Notes: generated from the letters alone by a model not told the origin. 64,000 bases of DNA from JAPPKS01 sp963667895 (GCA_965223985.1 OZ245030.1:4402001-4466000); one strand, 5' to 3'; positions 1 to 9,492 are shown, numbered from the stretch's first letter. Program-made: numbers and translations.

Positions 1-446
1 CCCTTGAAAAAAAGACCTGGTTTGATGTTGCCCAGATGCAGTTTAATCGAGAAGAATATGAGGAGTCAATCGCCGCTTTCCAAAATGGCATTGAGGAGAC
101 CATTGAATTTCCAATGATGTCGTCGGCATTTACACAGATGCTTTTTGATTCGTTCTCGGCAGCCATTGACGGAGAAGGCGATGGACTAAACATCGCCCAC
201 GTTGTCGCGGCGGCGAAGTTGGCGGATCGGCTGCGTCTCCGAGAAAAATCCAAGAGTTACTGGACGTACGTAAAATCAAAGACCGCGAGAGAAACACGCG
301 AATTCAACTTAGCAACCGAGCGATTAAGAAAACTGAATATAGTCCGTTACCTGATTAACTTCGGCATTCTTATTGTGTTGCTCGTTGTGTTACTTTCCGG
401 GGGTTATACCTTCCATAGACATCGCCGCAAGGCAAGGAGGGGATAA
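1..446 (+). CDS. TPR-like protein with C-terminal membrane anchor (5' end outside window)
   Basis: The reading frame is open from base 3 with no stop before the first ATG at 36, so the gene begins upstream of the window. The visible part starts with a TPR-like helix pair (pattern FDVAQ...F...EY..SI..F), followed by a charged helical region. A strongly hydrophobic segment at about residues 106-121 (counted from the ATG) looks like a single membrane helix, followed by a short basic tail (HRHRRKARRG), which suggests anchoring with the tail in the cytoplasm. It lies upstream of a large TPR gene in the same direction and may be part of the same envelope cluster. I do not recognise a specific family, and the missing N-terminus could change the call. 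Confidence 0.6.
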   Translation, partial: LEKKTWFDVAQMQFNREEYEESIAAFQNGIEETIEFPMMSSAFTQMLFDSFSAAIDGEGDGLNIAHVVAAAKLADRLRLREKSKSYWTYVKSKTARETREFNLATERLRKLNIVRYLINFGILIVLLVVLLSGGYTFHRHRRKARRG

Positions 447-639
447 CATGATGTGTGTGCGGACTCAACTGTATAGTTTTTAGAGCTACATACATCCTAC
501 TCCGCTATAATTGAGTTGATACAGAAGCAGTACATTTTCCTCACACATTCCAAATTTTTACCCACACTTTATGTTCCATCGTCTCGCCATCCTCCCCAAT
601 TTCCCTCCGATGACACAACGCAGCGACGCCAAATAATGC

Positions 640-668
640 TTGAAAACAGTATGAGGCAATGATATAAT
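640..668 (+). promoter_or_regulatory. sigma70-type promoter for the TPR/beta-barrel cluster
   Basis: TTGAAA at 640-645 and TATAAT at 663-668 are separated by exactly 17 bases. The predicted start near 675 gives a leader of about 43 bases before the GTG at 718. This is sequence match only. Confidence 0.55.
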
Positions 669-717
669 AGCCTTTAGATTCAATATAGCTGGCTCATTCC
701 CGGAGGGCGAAATACTT

Positions 718-3700
718 GTGTTTTCGTTTAGCAAATTTATCACAATCGTCTTAATCTTTACGTGGATAATTTACCCGGCGATTGCCGGTGAACGCGAGGA
801 ATATTCCTTCGCATACAGCTTATTCCAAAGAGAAGCCTACGGTATTGCAAAAGATCAGTTCAAAGCCTTCCTTCAAGAATATCCGGACAGTGAGAATGCG
901 GATAATGCACGCATTCTGATGGGCGATTGCGCACTGCAGCTCAAGGGATATGACGAAGCTATCCGACATTATAAACAGCTGGAGATTGATTATCCGGACA
1001 GTCCCCTGCGGCTAGACGCCGTGTTTGGTGTTGCAACCGCTTGGTTTCGACAAGGCAAATATGAAGAAGCGATTAAAGCCTTCGAAGAAGTGATTGAAGA
1101 ATCAAATGATGACCAAGTAATCCCCCAAAGTCTCTATCTCGTCGGAGAGTCTTACGATAACTTGGGTCTCTACCAGAAAGCGGGTGAATATTATAATCGC
1201 GTCCTCGCAAAATATCCGCAGTCGCCAAAAGCAGTAGATGCTCTCTATTCAAGAGGTTGGAGTCTTTACCGCCTTAAGAAATATCAAGCAGCCTATGGCG
1301 TGTTTACCCGCTTCATCAAAACTTACTCAAATCACTACGCTGTTGTAGAGGCGTCTTACCGTGCTGCGGAGTCGCTTTTCAATTTGGGAGATTGGGCAAA
1401 TGCCCAGACCGCATACCAGAAACTTGTCGGCACTTACGGAATAGATGAGAAACACCGGCAATCTGTTATAAACGCTCTATTCAGGCTGGGTGAGTGCTAC
1501 TTTCAACAGCAGTTGATGGAGGAAGCCAAAGGTACGTTTCAACTTCTGCTTCAACAGCATGGAACATCTCCCATCGCTGCGGAAGCGCAATATTGGATTG
1601 CTGAAATTTTGCTGGAAACGGCAAACTACCCTGAAGCCGTTTATGAATATGGGAAAATTGTCAATCTCCATCCGAAAAGCGATGTCGTGGATGATGCCCA
1701 GTTTGGAATTGCTACAGCCTATTTTCGGCAAGGAGACTATGTCAAAGCCCGGGCTCAGTTCAAGGTTGTTGCGGATAATATGCGGTCCGACCTTGCTGAT
1801 GCAGCACGTTTTCACATCGGTCAATGCTTTAGTTTACAACGTGAATTTAACTCAGCAATCCTAAACTATAAGATGGTAGGCTCCAAATCGCCGTACGCGG
1901 ATGATGCGCTTTACGAACTAGCAACAAGTGCGTTTGAACTGCAGGACTATTCCCAAGCCACTCGTACCCTCAACGAACTGCTTCAATCCTATTCCGCTAG
2001 TCCACTCATACCGTACACGCTTCATCAACTCGGGCTTGCCTATTTTAATCAGGCGGAATACCAAAACAGTGTGGAAGTTTTCGATCGTTTTTTCGAGGCG
2101 GCACGTGGAGAAGAGCTAGAAACAGCCCCACTTGATGAAGCATTATTCTGGAAGGCACGCGCACTGTATGAACTCGGGAATTATTCAGAAGTAATTCAAA
2201 CTTGTATGCAGCTGCTTCAGCACTTTCCGAACTCGCGTCAGTATGACGCAGAATTCTTCATCGCCGAAAGCACCTATTGGAGCCAGCAAACCCTGAGCGG
2301 TTTTCAATCTGCTCGGCAAAAATACCAAGCCCTGCTGGATAAACAACCAGAGGGGAAATGGGCGGAGAAATGTCGTTACGGAATTGGTTGGACCCATTTC
2401 TCTGAAGCAACCTTGTCAAAGAATGAAGCGACAAGTGCCAATCATTACCAATCCGCCATAAACGCATGGGGAGAAGTTATTAAAAATCACTCGGCTGGCG
2501 AGTTCGCGGACCAGGCACAGTATCACATCGGAGTTGCTTACATAAATCTCAAGCAACACAATGATGCGATTGACGCGTTCAATCGGCTAATTTCTGGTTA
2601 TCCCGGTAGCAACTGGGGTGATGATGCTCGGTTTCATATTGGGTGGGCGCTTTACAAACAAGAGAAATATCAACAAACCATCCTCGCCTTCGATGAGATG
2701 CTCAAAAAGCATTCGGGCTCGCAGTTTGTTCCTAAAGCGATTTTTGGTATTGCAAATGCATATTTTAAGCAGGGGAAATTCGCGAAAGCTGTCAAGAATT
2801 ATCAAAGAGTTGTTAATGAATTTCCGAATCCAATTCGCGAGCCAGGTACCGAAAAGATTGTCGATCTCCGTCCCGAAGCTCAATACTACATCGCAGAGAG
2901 CTATCTGAGTCTTCGGAATTATGCGGAGGCCATCCACGCATATGGCAAGGTCATTCAGCATTATCCAGCGAGTGAGTGGGCAGACGATGCACAGTATGGA
3001 GTTGCATTGGCATACAAGAATCTAGGGCAAAAAGAGAAAGCCATGCAAGCGTATCGAACATTGATACAGAGATACGCAAGTGGCGAGCTTGCTCCGGATG
3101 CCCAGATTGAAATTGCCGACTTCTACTACCAAGCTAAGGATTACACCCGCGCCATCGCCGAGTTTCAAGAAGCGATTAACCGGTATCCGAACGCACCAGA
3201 AGCATGGCTGGCTCAGTACAACATTGGAAAATCCTACATCGCCCTAGCTTCTTATCGACAAGCGATTACGGCGTTTGAACGAGTTGATTCGACAAGCGAG
3301 ATTGCCGCAGCAGCGGCATACGAAATTGGCTATGCCTGGTACGACAATAATAATCCAAGCCGAAACCTCGGTAATGCAGTGAACGCGCTACTCAGGGTAG
3401 CTCAAGAATTTCCGAAAAACCCTGATGCACCGCGCGCTCTTTTACTTGCCGGCAGGTGTTATCAGGAATTAGCGGAGTGGGACAAGGCGGTTGGGATATA
3501 CCCGCAGATTATAGAAAGCTATCCGCGATCGGAGGAGGCGATAATAGCGCAGCTTGAGTTAGGACATACCTATCGCACCCAGGGGAAATTCCAAAACGCA
3601 ATTGCAGCTTATGATGTTATTCGCAAAGCGGGCGAAGACGAATACCCTCTTGATATTGTCATTGAAGCGATATTGTATTTAGCGGAAACCCAGACAAAGG

Positions 3701-3984
3701 ATGGAAATTATGAGGATGGTGCAATTACTTATCTCCGCATTCCTTTGCTATACGAACAATACGATCTCCTGACTACACTTGAGGCAACTGTCCGCGCGGC
3801 TGATGCTTTCACAACATCCGGTAAAATTTATATGGCGAAGGACACGTTTGCAGATGCTATTAAACTCTATGAAGTGAACGCTTCAACGGTCCAGGACTCC
3901 AATATCAGGAAACATTGGGATAAGCTATACGACACCGCGAAGACAAGGTTCCAGCAGCTTATCCGACGCACCGAGGGAGAATAG
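718..3984 (+). CDS. large secreted tetratricopeptide-repeat (TPR) protein
   Basis: This is a 1088-residue protein with an N-terminal signal peptide (hydrophobic residues 7-22, likely cleavage after AIA). Almost all of the rest is a solenoid of TPR units about 34-38 residues long, each with the A..Y..G......Y..A...F......P pattern, roughly 25 in all. The repeats resemble the BamD/YbgF/AglT type found in periplasmic scaffolds. The start is GTG with GGAGG about 11 bases upstream. No catalytic motif is visible, so the likely role is a periplasmic protein-protein scaffold. The next gene, an outer-membrane beta-barrel, begins 44 bases downstream, followed by ExbB/TolQ- and TonB-like genes, which points to an envelope complex. 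The TPR assignment is secure; the function is inferred from context. Confidence 0.85.
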   Translation: MFSFSKFITIVLIFTWIIYPAIAGEREEYSFAYSLFQREAYGIAKDQFKAFLQEYPDSENADNARILMGDCALQLKGYDEAIRHYKQLEIDYPDSPLRLDAVFGVATAWFRQGKYEEAIKAFEEVIEESNDDQVIPQSLYLVGESYDNLGLYQKAGEYYNRVLAKYPQSPKAVDALYSRGWSLYRLKKYQAAYGVFTRFIKTYSNHYAVVEASYRAAESLFNLGDWANAQTAYQKLVGTYGIDEKHRQSVINALFRLGECYFQQQLMEEAKGTFQLLLQQHGTSPIAAEAQYWIAEILLETANYPEAVYEYGKIVNLHPKSDVVDDAQFGIATAYFRQGDYVKARAQFKVVADNMRSDLADAARFHIGQCFSLQREFNSAILNYKMVGSKSPYADDALYELATSAFELQDYSQATRTLNELLQSYSASPLIPYTLHQLGLAYFNQAEYQNSVEVFDRFFEAARGEELETAPLDEALFWKARALYELGNYSEVIQTCMQLLQHFPNSRQYDAEFFIAESTYWSQQTLSGFQSARQKYQALLDKQPEGKWAEKCRYGIGWTHFSEATLSKNEATSANHYQSAINAWGEVIKNHSAGEFADQAQYHIGVAYINLKQHNDAIDAFNRLISGYPGSNWGDDARFHIGWALYKQEKYQQTILAFDEMLKKHSGSQFVPKAIFGIANAYFKQGKFAKAVKNYQRVVNEFPNPIREPGTEKIVDLRPEAQYYIAESYLSLRNYAEAIHAYGKVIQHYPASEWADDAQYGVALAYKNLGQKEKAMQAYRTLIQRYASGELAPDAQIEIADFYYQAKDYTRAIAEFQEAINRYPNAPEAWLAQYNIGKSYIALASYRQAITAFERVDSTSEIAAAAAYEIGYAWYDNNNPSRNLGNAVNALLRVAQEFPKNPDAPRALLLAGRCYQELAEWDKAVGIYPQIIESYPRSEEAIIAQLELGHTYRTQGKFQNAIAAYDVIRKAGEDEYPLDIVIEAILYLAETQTKDGNYEDGAITYLRIPLLYEQYDLLTTLEATVRAADAFTTSGKIYMAKDTFADAIKLYEVNASTVQDSNIRKHWDKLYDTAKTRFQQLIRRTEGE

Positions 3985-4028
3985 GTTAAATCCGAGATTC
4001 CAAGACTGAGTCGGTTTGAGACAAATCT

Positions 4029-5747
4029 ATGCCCCGTTTGTTATTGACAATCTTCTGGGTTAGCCTTTTGGATATCGGGATCCCATTTCTTTACGCCGAG
4101 GTGCCGCAAGAAGACCAAAACGTGATTTTGCCTGCTACGGAAGAACAGTTGGAATCGGATTTACCAGAAGTTATTCGGGCGACAATCATTGATACAACGC
4201 GGATTGAACTTGAGCCGCGCAGTCGCTTTAGCGACCCATCAAAACCGAAATTGATTGGCGCCTTGGGAATATATGCTAAGGAGCGTCTATGGAGTTTGCC
4301 GCCAATTTTTACGCCGCAAAAAGCTGTTGCACCGAACGTGTCTCAACTGAAAACCCAGATAGTCAGTTTCACGGTCTATCCAAGTTTCCCTGATTCGCTC
4401 TATTATCGTGCACTTTTTGGAGGGCATTCCAACAGGAAACGGGGATTCCTTTACCTAGATGGAAAGCAGCTTGGTGACAAGCGTACAAAGAAAATGGGGG
4501 ACTATAACTTCAATGGCGTTCGCGGTGAACTGAGTTATCAACATCAGAATCACAGCGAGATTTCCTTTGATGTGGATCTCAATCTCAAAGACCTGAATTG
4601 GCTATCAGCAGCCGACAATCAAGAAAAATTGAGGAAGAATTTATTGTTCCTTCATACGGAGCTAAACTGGAGGCAGCAGATTGCGAAAACGGCGTGGATG
4701 ACACTTAACTTTGACGCGGAATCCTTGCGTTTGACCCATGACAAATCAGGTCAATCCGATCAAGGTATCGATCTTCGCTTCAATTTCGACGCAGTGATTC
4801 CTCTGCCTTTTCAGAACCCGATTCATTCCGGTGACAAGGTAGATGTGAATCCAATTCATCTAGGCAGTCACATCGAATACTTTTCCATGAAGGACAGATG
4901 GGACTATGAAAATTCGGCGCCAATTATTCGTCTATATGCTCGGGATGAGTTTACGCTTTTTGGACCGTTTGTTTTAAGCATGGGAGCAGAAGGAGTCAAT
5001 TTCCGTGAACCGGATGACAACGGTGAAGATTTAACGCTATTGCAATTCAATCCGTACCTCGCGGTCACGACCAATTTTGGTAAGCGGTGGATTTTTCGCA
5101 TGGAAGGTATGCGGACCACGCACCAATCCAAATTGTCATGGCTTTATTTCGAATCGGATTACATCAGTCTTAATCCTTTGCTACGTCCGGAAAAGACTTG
5201 GAGCGGGCAGACATTGTTGAAATACCATCAAGGTAGAAAGTTCGAGATTGGTCTCTCAGGCTTTGCAAAGCAGATCGATGATTTGGTTGTCCTTGAAAAA
5301 GTAGCGCCACAGGATAAGCAGATTGCGCTTACATGGGAGCCGACAAACATTGAAGCAGAGATTTTTGGTGGACAACTCGATTGCTCGGCTCACATCACTA
5401 ATCGCCTCGAGTTACAGTTTCAATACATCCATGAATTTCATCGTCCACAGCAGGCAGAAAATATCGCCTACAGACCTGAAGATTCAGTGAATTTAGAGGT
5501 AGAATATCACATTTCAACAGATTTTCGGTTTGAACTAGGTGCGGAATTTCGGGGCCCTCGGTATGCGGAGACAAATGAAACTTTGGAAAGCTATTTCTTG
5601 TTGAAGCCAAAGCTGAGTAAATCGATAGGGGTATACGTAGATGCGTTTATTAGTGAAACATTCGCAATTGGTGAGTATACCCTGCTCCACGAAGACTATA
5701 CATTTTCACAGCATACCTTCGATTTTGGTGTAGAATTAAAATTCTAA
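4029..5747 (+). CDS. outer-membrane beta-barrel protein, TonB-receptor-like
   Basis: The 572-residue product starts with a signal peptide (LLLTIFWVSLLDIGIPFLYA). From about residue 110 onward it shows alternating polar/hydrophobic strands rich in aromatic residues, ending in a C-terminal phenylalanine (GVELKF), the usual outer-membrane beta-signal. The second half resembles the barrel of TonB-dependent receptors (for example the region around NPLLRPEKTWSG). I see no N-terminal plug domain and the length is short for a full receptor, so it may be a plugless or divergent relative. It sits between the giant TPR gene and an ExbB/TonB pair, which supports an energised outer-membrane role. The substrate is unknown. 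Confidence 0.72.
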   Translation: MPRLLLTIFWVSLLDIGIPFLYAEVPQEDQNVILPATEEQLESDLPEVIRATIIDTTRIELEPRSRFSDPSKPKLIGALGIYAKERLWSLPPIFTPQKAVAPNVSQLKTQIVSFTVYPSFPDSLYYRALFGGHSNRKRGFLYLDGKQLGDKRTKKMGDYNFNGVRGELSYQHQNHSEISFDVDLNLKDLNWLSAADNQEKLRKNLLFLHTELNWRQQIAKTAWMTLNFDAESLRLTHDKSGQSDQGIDLRFNFDAVIPLPFQNPIHSGDKVDVNPIHLGSHIEYFSMKDRWDYENSAPIIRLYARDEFTLFGPFVLSMGAEGVNFREPDDNGEDLTLLQFNPYLAVTTNFGKRWIFRMEGMRTTHQSKLSWLYFESDYISLNPLLRPEKTWSGQTLLKYHQGRKFEIGLSGFAKQIDDLVVLEKVAPQDKQIALTWEPTNIEAEIFGGQLDCSAHITNRLELQFQYIHEFHRPQQAENIAYRPEDSVNLEVEYHISTDFRFELGAEFRGPRYAETNETLESYFLLKPKLSKSIGVYVDAFISETFAIGEYTLLHEDYTFSQHTFDFGVELKF

Positions 5748-5889
5748 TAGGCAACATGTTCATGACTGCAACAAAATTTATAATCCATTGGAAATCAGAT
5801 AGTTTCTGGCAGAGAAAACTCCTTGAACATCCAGAAATCATGACGCAAATAATGCTGTTGTGATATGTTGAAGAATAAATCAGAGAAAG

Positions 5890-6624
5890 GTGAACCGTTG
5901 CCACACCGTATTTCATTTATCCGCTTATGTCAATTTATCTATGGACCAGTTCGCTCATATTATTCTATCGGGGTTAGGGCAACTAAGTGACGGCGGACCT
6001 ATTTTAATCCCTCTAGTCGCCTTTTCGCTTTGTTCGCATACAATTATCATGGAGCGCGCGTATTATCTGCGCCGCAGACGGGTTATCCCTTCGCACTTCG
6101 TAACTCGCAGTATCTACCACGAGCTAGTCGAGGGAAATCCTGAAATTGCCATTAAGATGTGTGAGAAGAAACCTGGTCCATTGACGAACATTCTTCGAGC
6201 GGGTATTGAGCATCGGGATGCTGGGGAAGATACAATCAAACGTGTTATGCGCATCGCAATTAATACGGAGAAGCGTATCTTAACACGATACCTTAACTAT
6301 TTGGGAGTCATTGCCTCGGTTTCCCTGTATACGGGTTTACTTGGCACGGTCGTCGGCATGATACACTCTTTCGGCGCTTTATACGTCGGGAAACCAACGG
6401 ATATTGCCGTTGGTATCTCGCAAGCCTTACTAACTACAGCAGCAGGGTTGATTGTTGCTTTGCCTGCTTATGTGGCGAATGATTATTTTCGCAGCAAGGC
6501 CCAGAACTTCGTGACAGCGCTCGAAAGACATGGGATGTCATTAGTTCGCTTTCTTACTACCGATGAGTACAAGCTATTCCAAGGCGAGTTTGAAGATATT
6601 CAGGGATACAAGGAGGATGGTTGA
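5890..6624 (+). CDS. MotA/TolQ/ExbB-family proton channel protein
   Basis: The product is an inner-membrane proton channel subunit. The diagnostic ExbB/TolQ segments are present: a first membrane helix near residues 35-52, the GLLGTVVGMIHSF segment, and the GISQALLTTAAGLIVALP helix in the C-terminal half. Family members form a pentamer that uses the proton gradient to move ExbD/TolR and a TonB/TolA transducer. The start is uncertain: GTG at 5890 has a purine-rich stretch directly against it, while ATG at 5941 starts closer to the conserved region but lacks a clear ribosome site. The stop overlaps the start of the TonB-like gene by one base (TGATG), indicating translational coupling. No ExbD/TolR gene is present next to it. 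Confidence 0.88.
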   Translation: MNRCHTVFHLSAYVNLSMDQFAHIILSGLGQLSDGGPILIPLVAFSLCSHTIIMERAYYLRRRRVIPSHFVTRSIYHELVEGNPEIAIKMCEKKPGPLTNILRAGIEHRDAGEDTIKRVMRIAINTEKRILTRYLNYLGVIASVSLYTGLLGTVVGMIHSFGALYVGKPTDIAVGISQALLTTAAGLIVALPAYVANDYFRSKAQNFVTALERHGMSLVRFLTTDEYKLFQGEFEDIQGYKEDG

Positions 6625-7523
6625 TGACAAGGAAGCGGGACGAAGTTGGGATGGTAGGATTTCTGACGATTGCGATTATTGAGCACATTATTTTTATTCT
6701 AGTCTTGGCAACAGTCGTTTATACTGAACCCGTGGCAAAACCCAATCGACCAATAACAGTGGACATTATTCCCAACGTACAACCGCAAGAAAAAAGCCTC
6801 GAGGAGCATAATCTTGTTGCATCGCCCCCGGTGCAACGTCAGGTGTATGATGAATTACCCCCGCTCCACTTTACACATAACCGCCAAAAGTATCTGAACC
6901 CTTCACAATCTACGGATGGATTATCGGAGGTGTTCCATAGAGGGATAGCTGCTCGAAATTCCGACCTATTTTCCTTGGAGGTTGCTCGTCCTCAAGGTAA
7001 CAAGCGAGATTTAGTTGATAATTCCCCAAATGCAATCGTTCGAGCAAAACCGCTTGTTAAAACGCCCGGGTATCACGGACCTGAGCCCCGGAAGCTACCA
7101 GAGACAGATGGAGGAAAATACACAAGAGGAGAACGAGAACCAAATTCAATAGGGCGACTCTCCACAGGGAGCTTGGTAGATACCCGAATGAATCGGATTG
7201 CAGGTAGTGGAGAAGATAGAAATATCCGCATTTCTGGCGAAGTTAGCGGAAGAAAGTATCATTTGCCTCCTTCCATTCAGACAGAAGGCAAACAAGGTGG
7301 AAGTATTCAACTCAGTTTCAAGGTGAGGCCTGACGGAACCGTTGATAGCAACAGTATTCGTATTGAGTTCGGTCCGAAAACAACGGTTGGAGAGGTCCGA
7401 TTGAAAAGAAAGGCAATACAATATCTCGTAGCAATCCGATTTTCCGCCTTGCCTAAGGCTGTACCGCAAGTTAATCAATCTGGAGATATATTCATCAAAT
7501 TTACAACCAAGGCAGGTCGATAG
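6624..7523 (+). CDS. TonB-like energy transducer
   Basis: The 299-residue product has one N-terminal membrane helix (GFLTIAIIEHIIFILVLATV), a long Pro/Arg/Asn-rich periplasmic linker, and a C-terminal domain of about 95 residues in which VRPDGTVDSNSI matches the TonB C-terminal fold signature (V..DG.V....I). I place the start at ATG 6624, because AGGAGG lies 7 bases upstream; TTG at 6621 is a possible alternative. It overlaps the ExbB/TolQ gene stop by one base. It should span the periplasm and carry energy from the proton channel to an outer-membrane partner, most simply the barrel encoded upstream. The linker is less Pro-Lys rich than a classical TonB. Confidence 0.75.
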   Translation: MTRKRDEVGMVGFLTIAIIEHIIFILVLATVVYTEPVAKPNRPITVDIIPNVQPQEKSLEEHNLVASPPVQRQVYDELPPLHFTHNRQKYLNPSQSTDGLSEVFHRGIAARNSDLFSLEVARPQGNKRDLVDNSPNAIVRAKPLVKTPGYHGPEPRKLPETDGGKYTRGEREPNSIGRLSTGSLVDTRMNRIAGSGEDRNIRISGEVSGRKYHLPPSIQTEGKQGGSIQLSFKVRPDGTVDSNSIRIEFGPKTTVGEVRLKRKAIQYLVAIRFSALPKAVPQVNQSGDIFIKFTTKAGR

Positions 7524-7861
7524 GTATTTCCGAAAGCCTTGCTAGTCCAGAGATTGTGGGGAGATAGACAACTCTTAGTTGCTAATTCGCAGTCATTAAG
7601 TGCACCGACGGGCTTTTTGACAATCCGTAAATTGGCAACCGTACAGTAAAATGGAAGTCTACATTCCGAAGCGCTGCTCAAATAATCTTGATCGGAATTG
7701 CAAATCAGTCGGGAAATTATAGGTCGATAAACCTAGAAATACGTGAGATGAACCTGAATCCTTACAGACTTTTTTTGGATTATCATGTACAAGTCGGAAA
7801 CGCTTGTCACTAATTGATGTATAAACAACCCCCTTCCTCAACACTTTCCTGAATGGCGGGG

Positions 7862-7940
7862 GATCAAGCGAATGAATAGTGAGTGCGATAGTGTTTACAG
7901 CATTAGAAGACTATCGCCCTCGTTATTCACTCGGTTGATC
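7862..7940. repeat. long imperfect inverted repeat upstream of the TPR lipoprotein gene
   Basis: Left arm 7862-7892 and right arm 7910-7940 are 31 bases each and pair at 26 of 31 positions around a 17-base spacer. It lies in the 480-base gene-free stretch 7524-8003, which otherwise shows no gene. It could be a small non-autonomous palindromic element, a structured leader, or a transcription-ending structure; there is no T-run next to it. Confidence 0.6.
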
Positions 7941-8003
7941 GCTAAGCGTGTAGAGAATTGATTCCTCATTTTGACAACTATACAATAAAAAAGGAGAAAC
8001 AAA

Positions 8004-9386
8004 ATGAATCGATTGAAATCCCTTAGCCCTTACCTTGCACTTGCCAGCTTGGCTGTAATCGTTGTTGGTTGCCCCGGTGGCATGAGCAGCATTGTACCCC
8101 TAAGCGCAAAAATACAAAATGCTGATCTCAAACTTGCGGAGGCAGAGCAAGTTCAAGTTTCAGGTGAAACGAAAGAAGAAAAAGCAAAATCTCTCACAAA
8201 AAAGAATGAACTTTACGATGATGCGCTGCGGCGTTACCTCGAAATCATCGACGCAAATCCACAAGGAAAATATGCGCAGCGAGCGCATTTCCAATCGGCC
8301 GTAGTTTACAAAAGACGTTATGATTGGGATAGTTCGGTGCAGCATTATGAAGCAATCGTAGATCTATCTCCAACAGGTTATTATGCTAGCCGGGCGAAGA
8401 GTGGTATTGCTGACATTCGCAAGAACCGTCGGGTTATCCAGGAGAAACGGCGTATTTACCAAAACCGGGGCCTTCTCGAAGATGAAGAAAGCCAAACTAT
8501 AGCCGCTAAAGCCTTGTACGACGTTGCTAAGGCTTATGAGACGATTGGTAATTTTCCGGTAGCAGTCGAAAATTATGAAAAATTAATTTCACAGTTTCCT
8601 GAATATAAGCTGACGCCGCAGGTGCAGTTTCAAATCGGCAATATCTATTTTTATAGACTGCATGACTATTCAAACTCTGGCGGTTGGAGCGCCTTTGTGA
8701 AGGTTATCGAAGACTATCCCGAGTCTTTTGAAGCGCGAGAAGCAGAGACGCTTTTGAAGAAATCCAGTCGAACGCTTACTCAGATAGCTCAAGAAATGGA
8801 GCTCATCGAGTCCTATAAGAGTAAGAAAGCGTTTGACTATCGTGGGACAGGTCGCTATGTACCCTCCACTGAATTATGGAAGATGGGCTACTCCGATCAT
8901 GCTGTCCAGGCTTATCAGGAAATCGCCCGGGGATGGGAAAAAATGAGGAACTATACATATGCAATCGCCGCCTACGACAAATTGGTAGAGTATGTGTCAC
9001 ACAGAAAGTTTGCGGTCGCTGACGCATTATTTCAAGCGGGAGGTTTGTATCAGAAAAACGGAGAACTTGAGCGGGCAATTGACGCATATGACAGGCTATT
9101 TGAAAAGGCGCCCGAATCAACCTGGCGCGCTGAAGCGGTCTATAACCAAGCCGTCTGTTATCAGTCAATCCGGGAGTTTAACGAAGCGTATAGAGGGTTC
9201 AAGGCATACATGAGCCTCGGCGATGATGGTAAGTATTACCGTGAAGCAGAACAGCGTGTACGTCAGTTTGAACTTGATCAGGATGGAGATGGATACAAGT
9301 TCTACAAAGAACAAGAAGCTGGAACTTCGGATCAGGATGCGGACGATTATCCTGGAGCACAGCAAGCCGCGGCGAGCGGCATGTAA
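8004..9386 (+). CDS. TPR lipoprotein with calcium-loop-like C-terminal tail
   Basis: The 460-residue product begins with a lipoprotein signal peptide (hydrophobic run ending in VVGC, Cys about residue 23), so it should be lipid-anchored in the envelope. TPR units occupy most of residues 55-435, of the BamD/YbgF type. The last 35 residues contain DQDGDGYKFYKEQEAGT followed by DQDADDYPG, which matches the acidic calcium-binding loops of thrombospondin type-3/EF-hand-like repeats. The ribosome site AAGGAG sits 7 bases before the ATG. It follows the ExbB/TonB genes on the same strand but has its own 480-base upstream region. A scaffold or cell-surface role is likely; no enzyme motif is present. 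Confidence 0.8.
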   Translation: MNRLKSLSPYLALASLAVIVVGCPGGMSSIVPLSAKIQNADLKLAEAEQVQVSGETKEEKAKSLTKKNELYDDALRRYLEIIDANPQGKYAQRAHFQSAVVYKRRYDWDSSVQHYEAIVDLSPTGYYASRAKSGIADIRKNRRVIQEKRRIYQNRGLLEDEESQTIAAKALYDVAKAYETIGNFPVAVENYEKLISQFPEYKLTPQVQFQIGNIYFYRLHDYSNSGGWSAFVKVIEDYPESFEAREAETLLKKSSRTLTQIAQEMELIESYKSKKAFDYRGTGRYVPSTELWKMGYSDHAVQAYQEIARGWEKMRNYTYAIAAYDKLVEYVSHRKFAVADALFQAGGLYQKNGELERAIDAYDRLFEKAPESTWRAEAVYNQAVCYQSIREFNEAYRGFKAYMSLGDDGKYYREAEQRVRQFELDQDGDGYKFYKEQEAGTSDQDADDYPGAQQAAASGM

Positions 9387-9421
9387 GTGCCATGCATATA
9401 TTCACCCATTGAACAACATGC

Positions 9422-9453
9422 AAAAAGCAGGGAATATTCTTCCCTGCTTTTTT
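9422..9453. terminator. intrinsic terminator, usable from both directions
   Basis: A 13-base-pair perfect stem (arms 9422-9434 and 9440-9452, core GCAGGGAA/TTCCCTGC) has a 5-base loop and is flanked by an A-run on the left and a T-run on the right. It sits between the convergent lipoprotein gene (+) and metallo-hydrolase gene (-) and can serve both. Confidence 0.85.
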
Positions 9454-9492
9454 ATACGCCTTCCCTGGCATTGCGGTATCATAGAAGGTATA

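Noticed and set aside
7958..7986. TTGATT-17-TACAAT promoter before the TPR lipoprotein
   Set aside because: Predicted transcription start would fall in the ribosome site, making it unlikely to be used.
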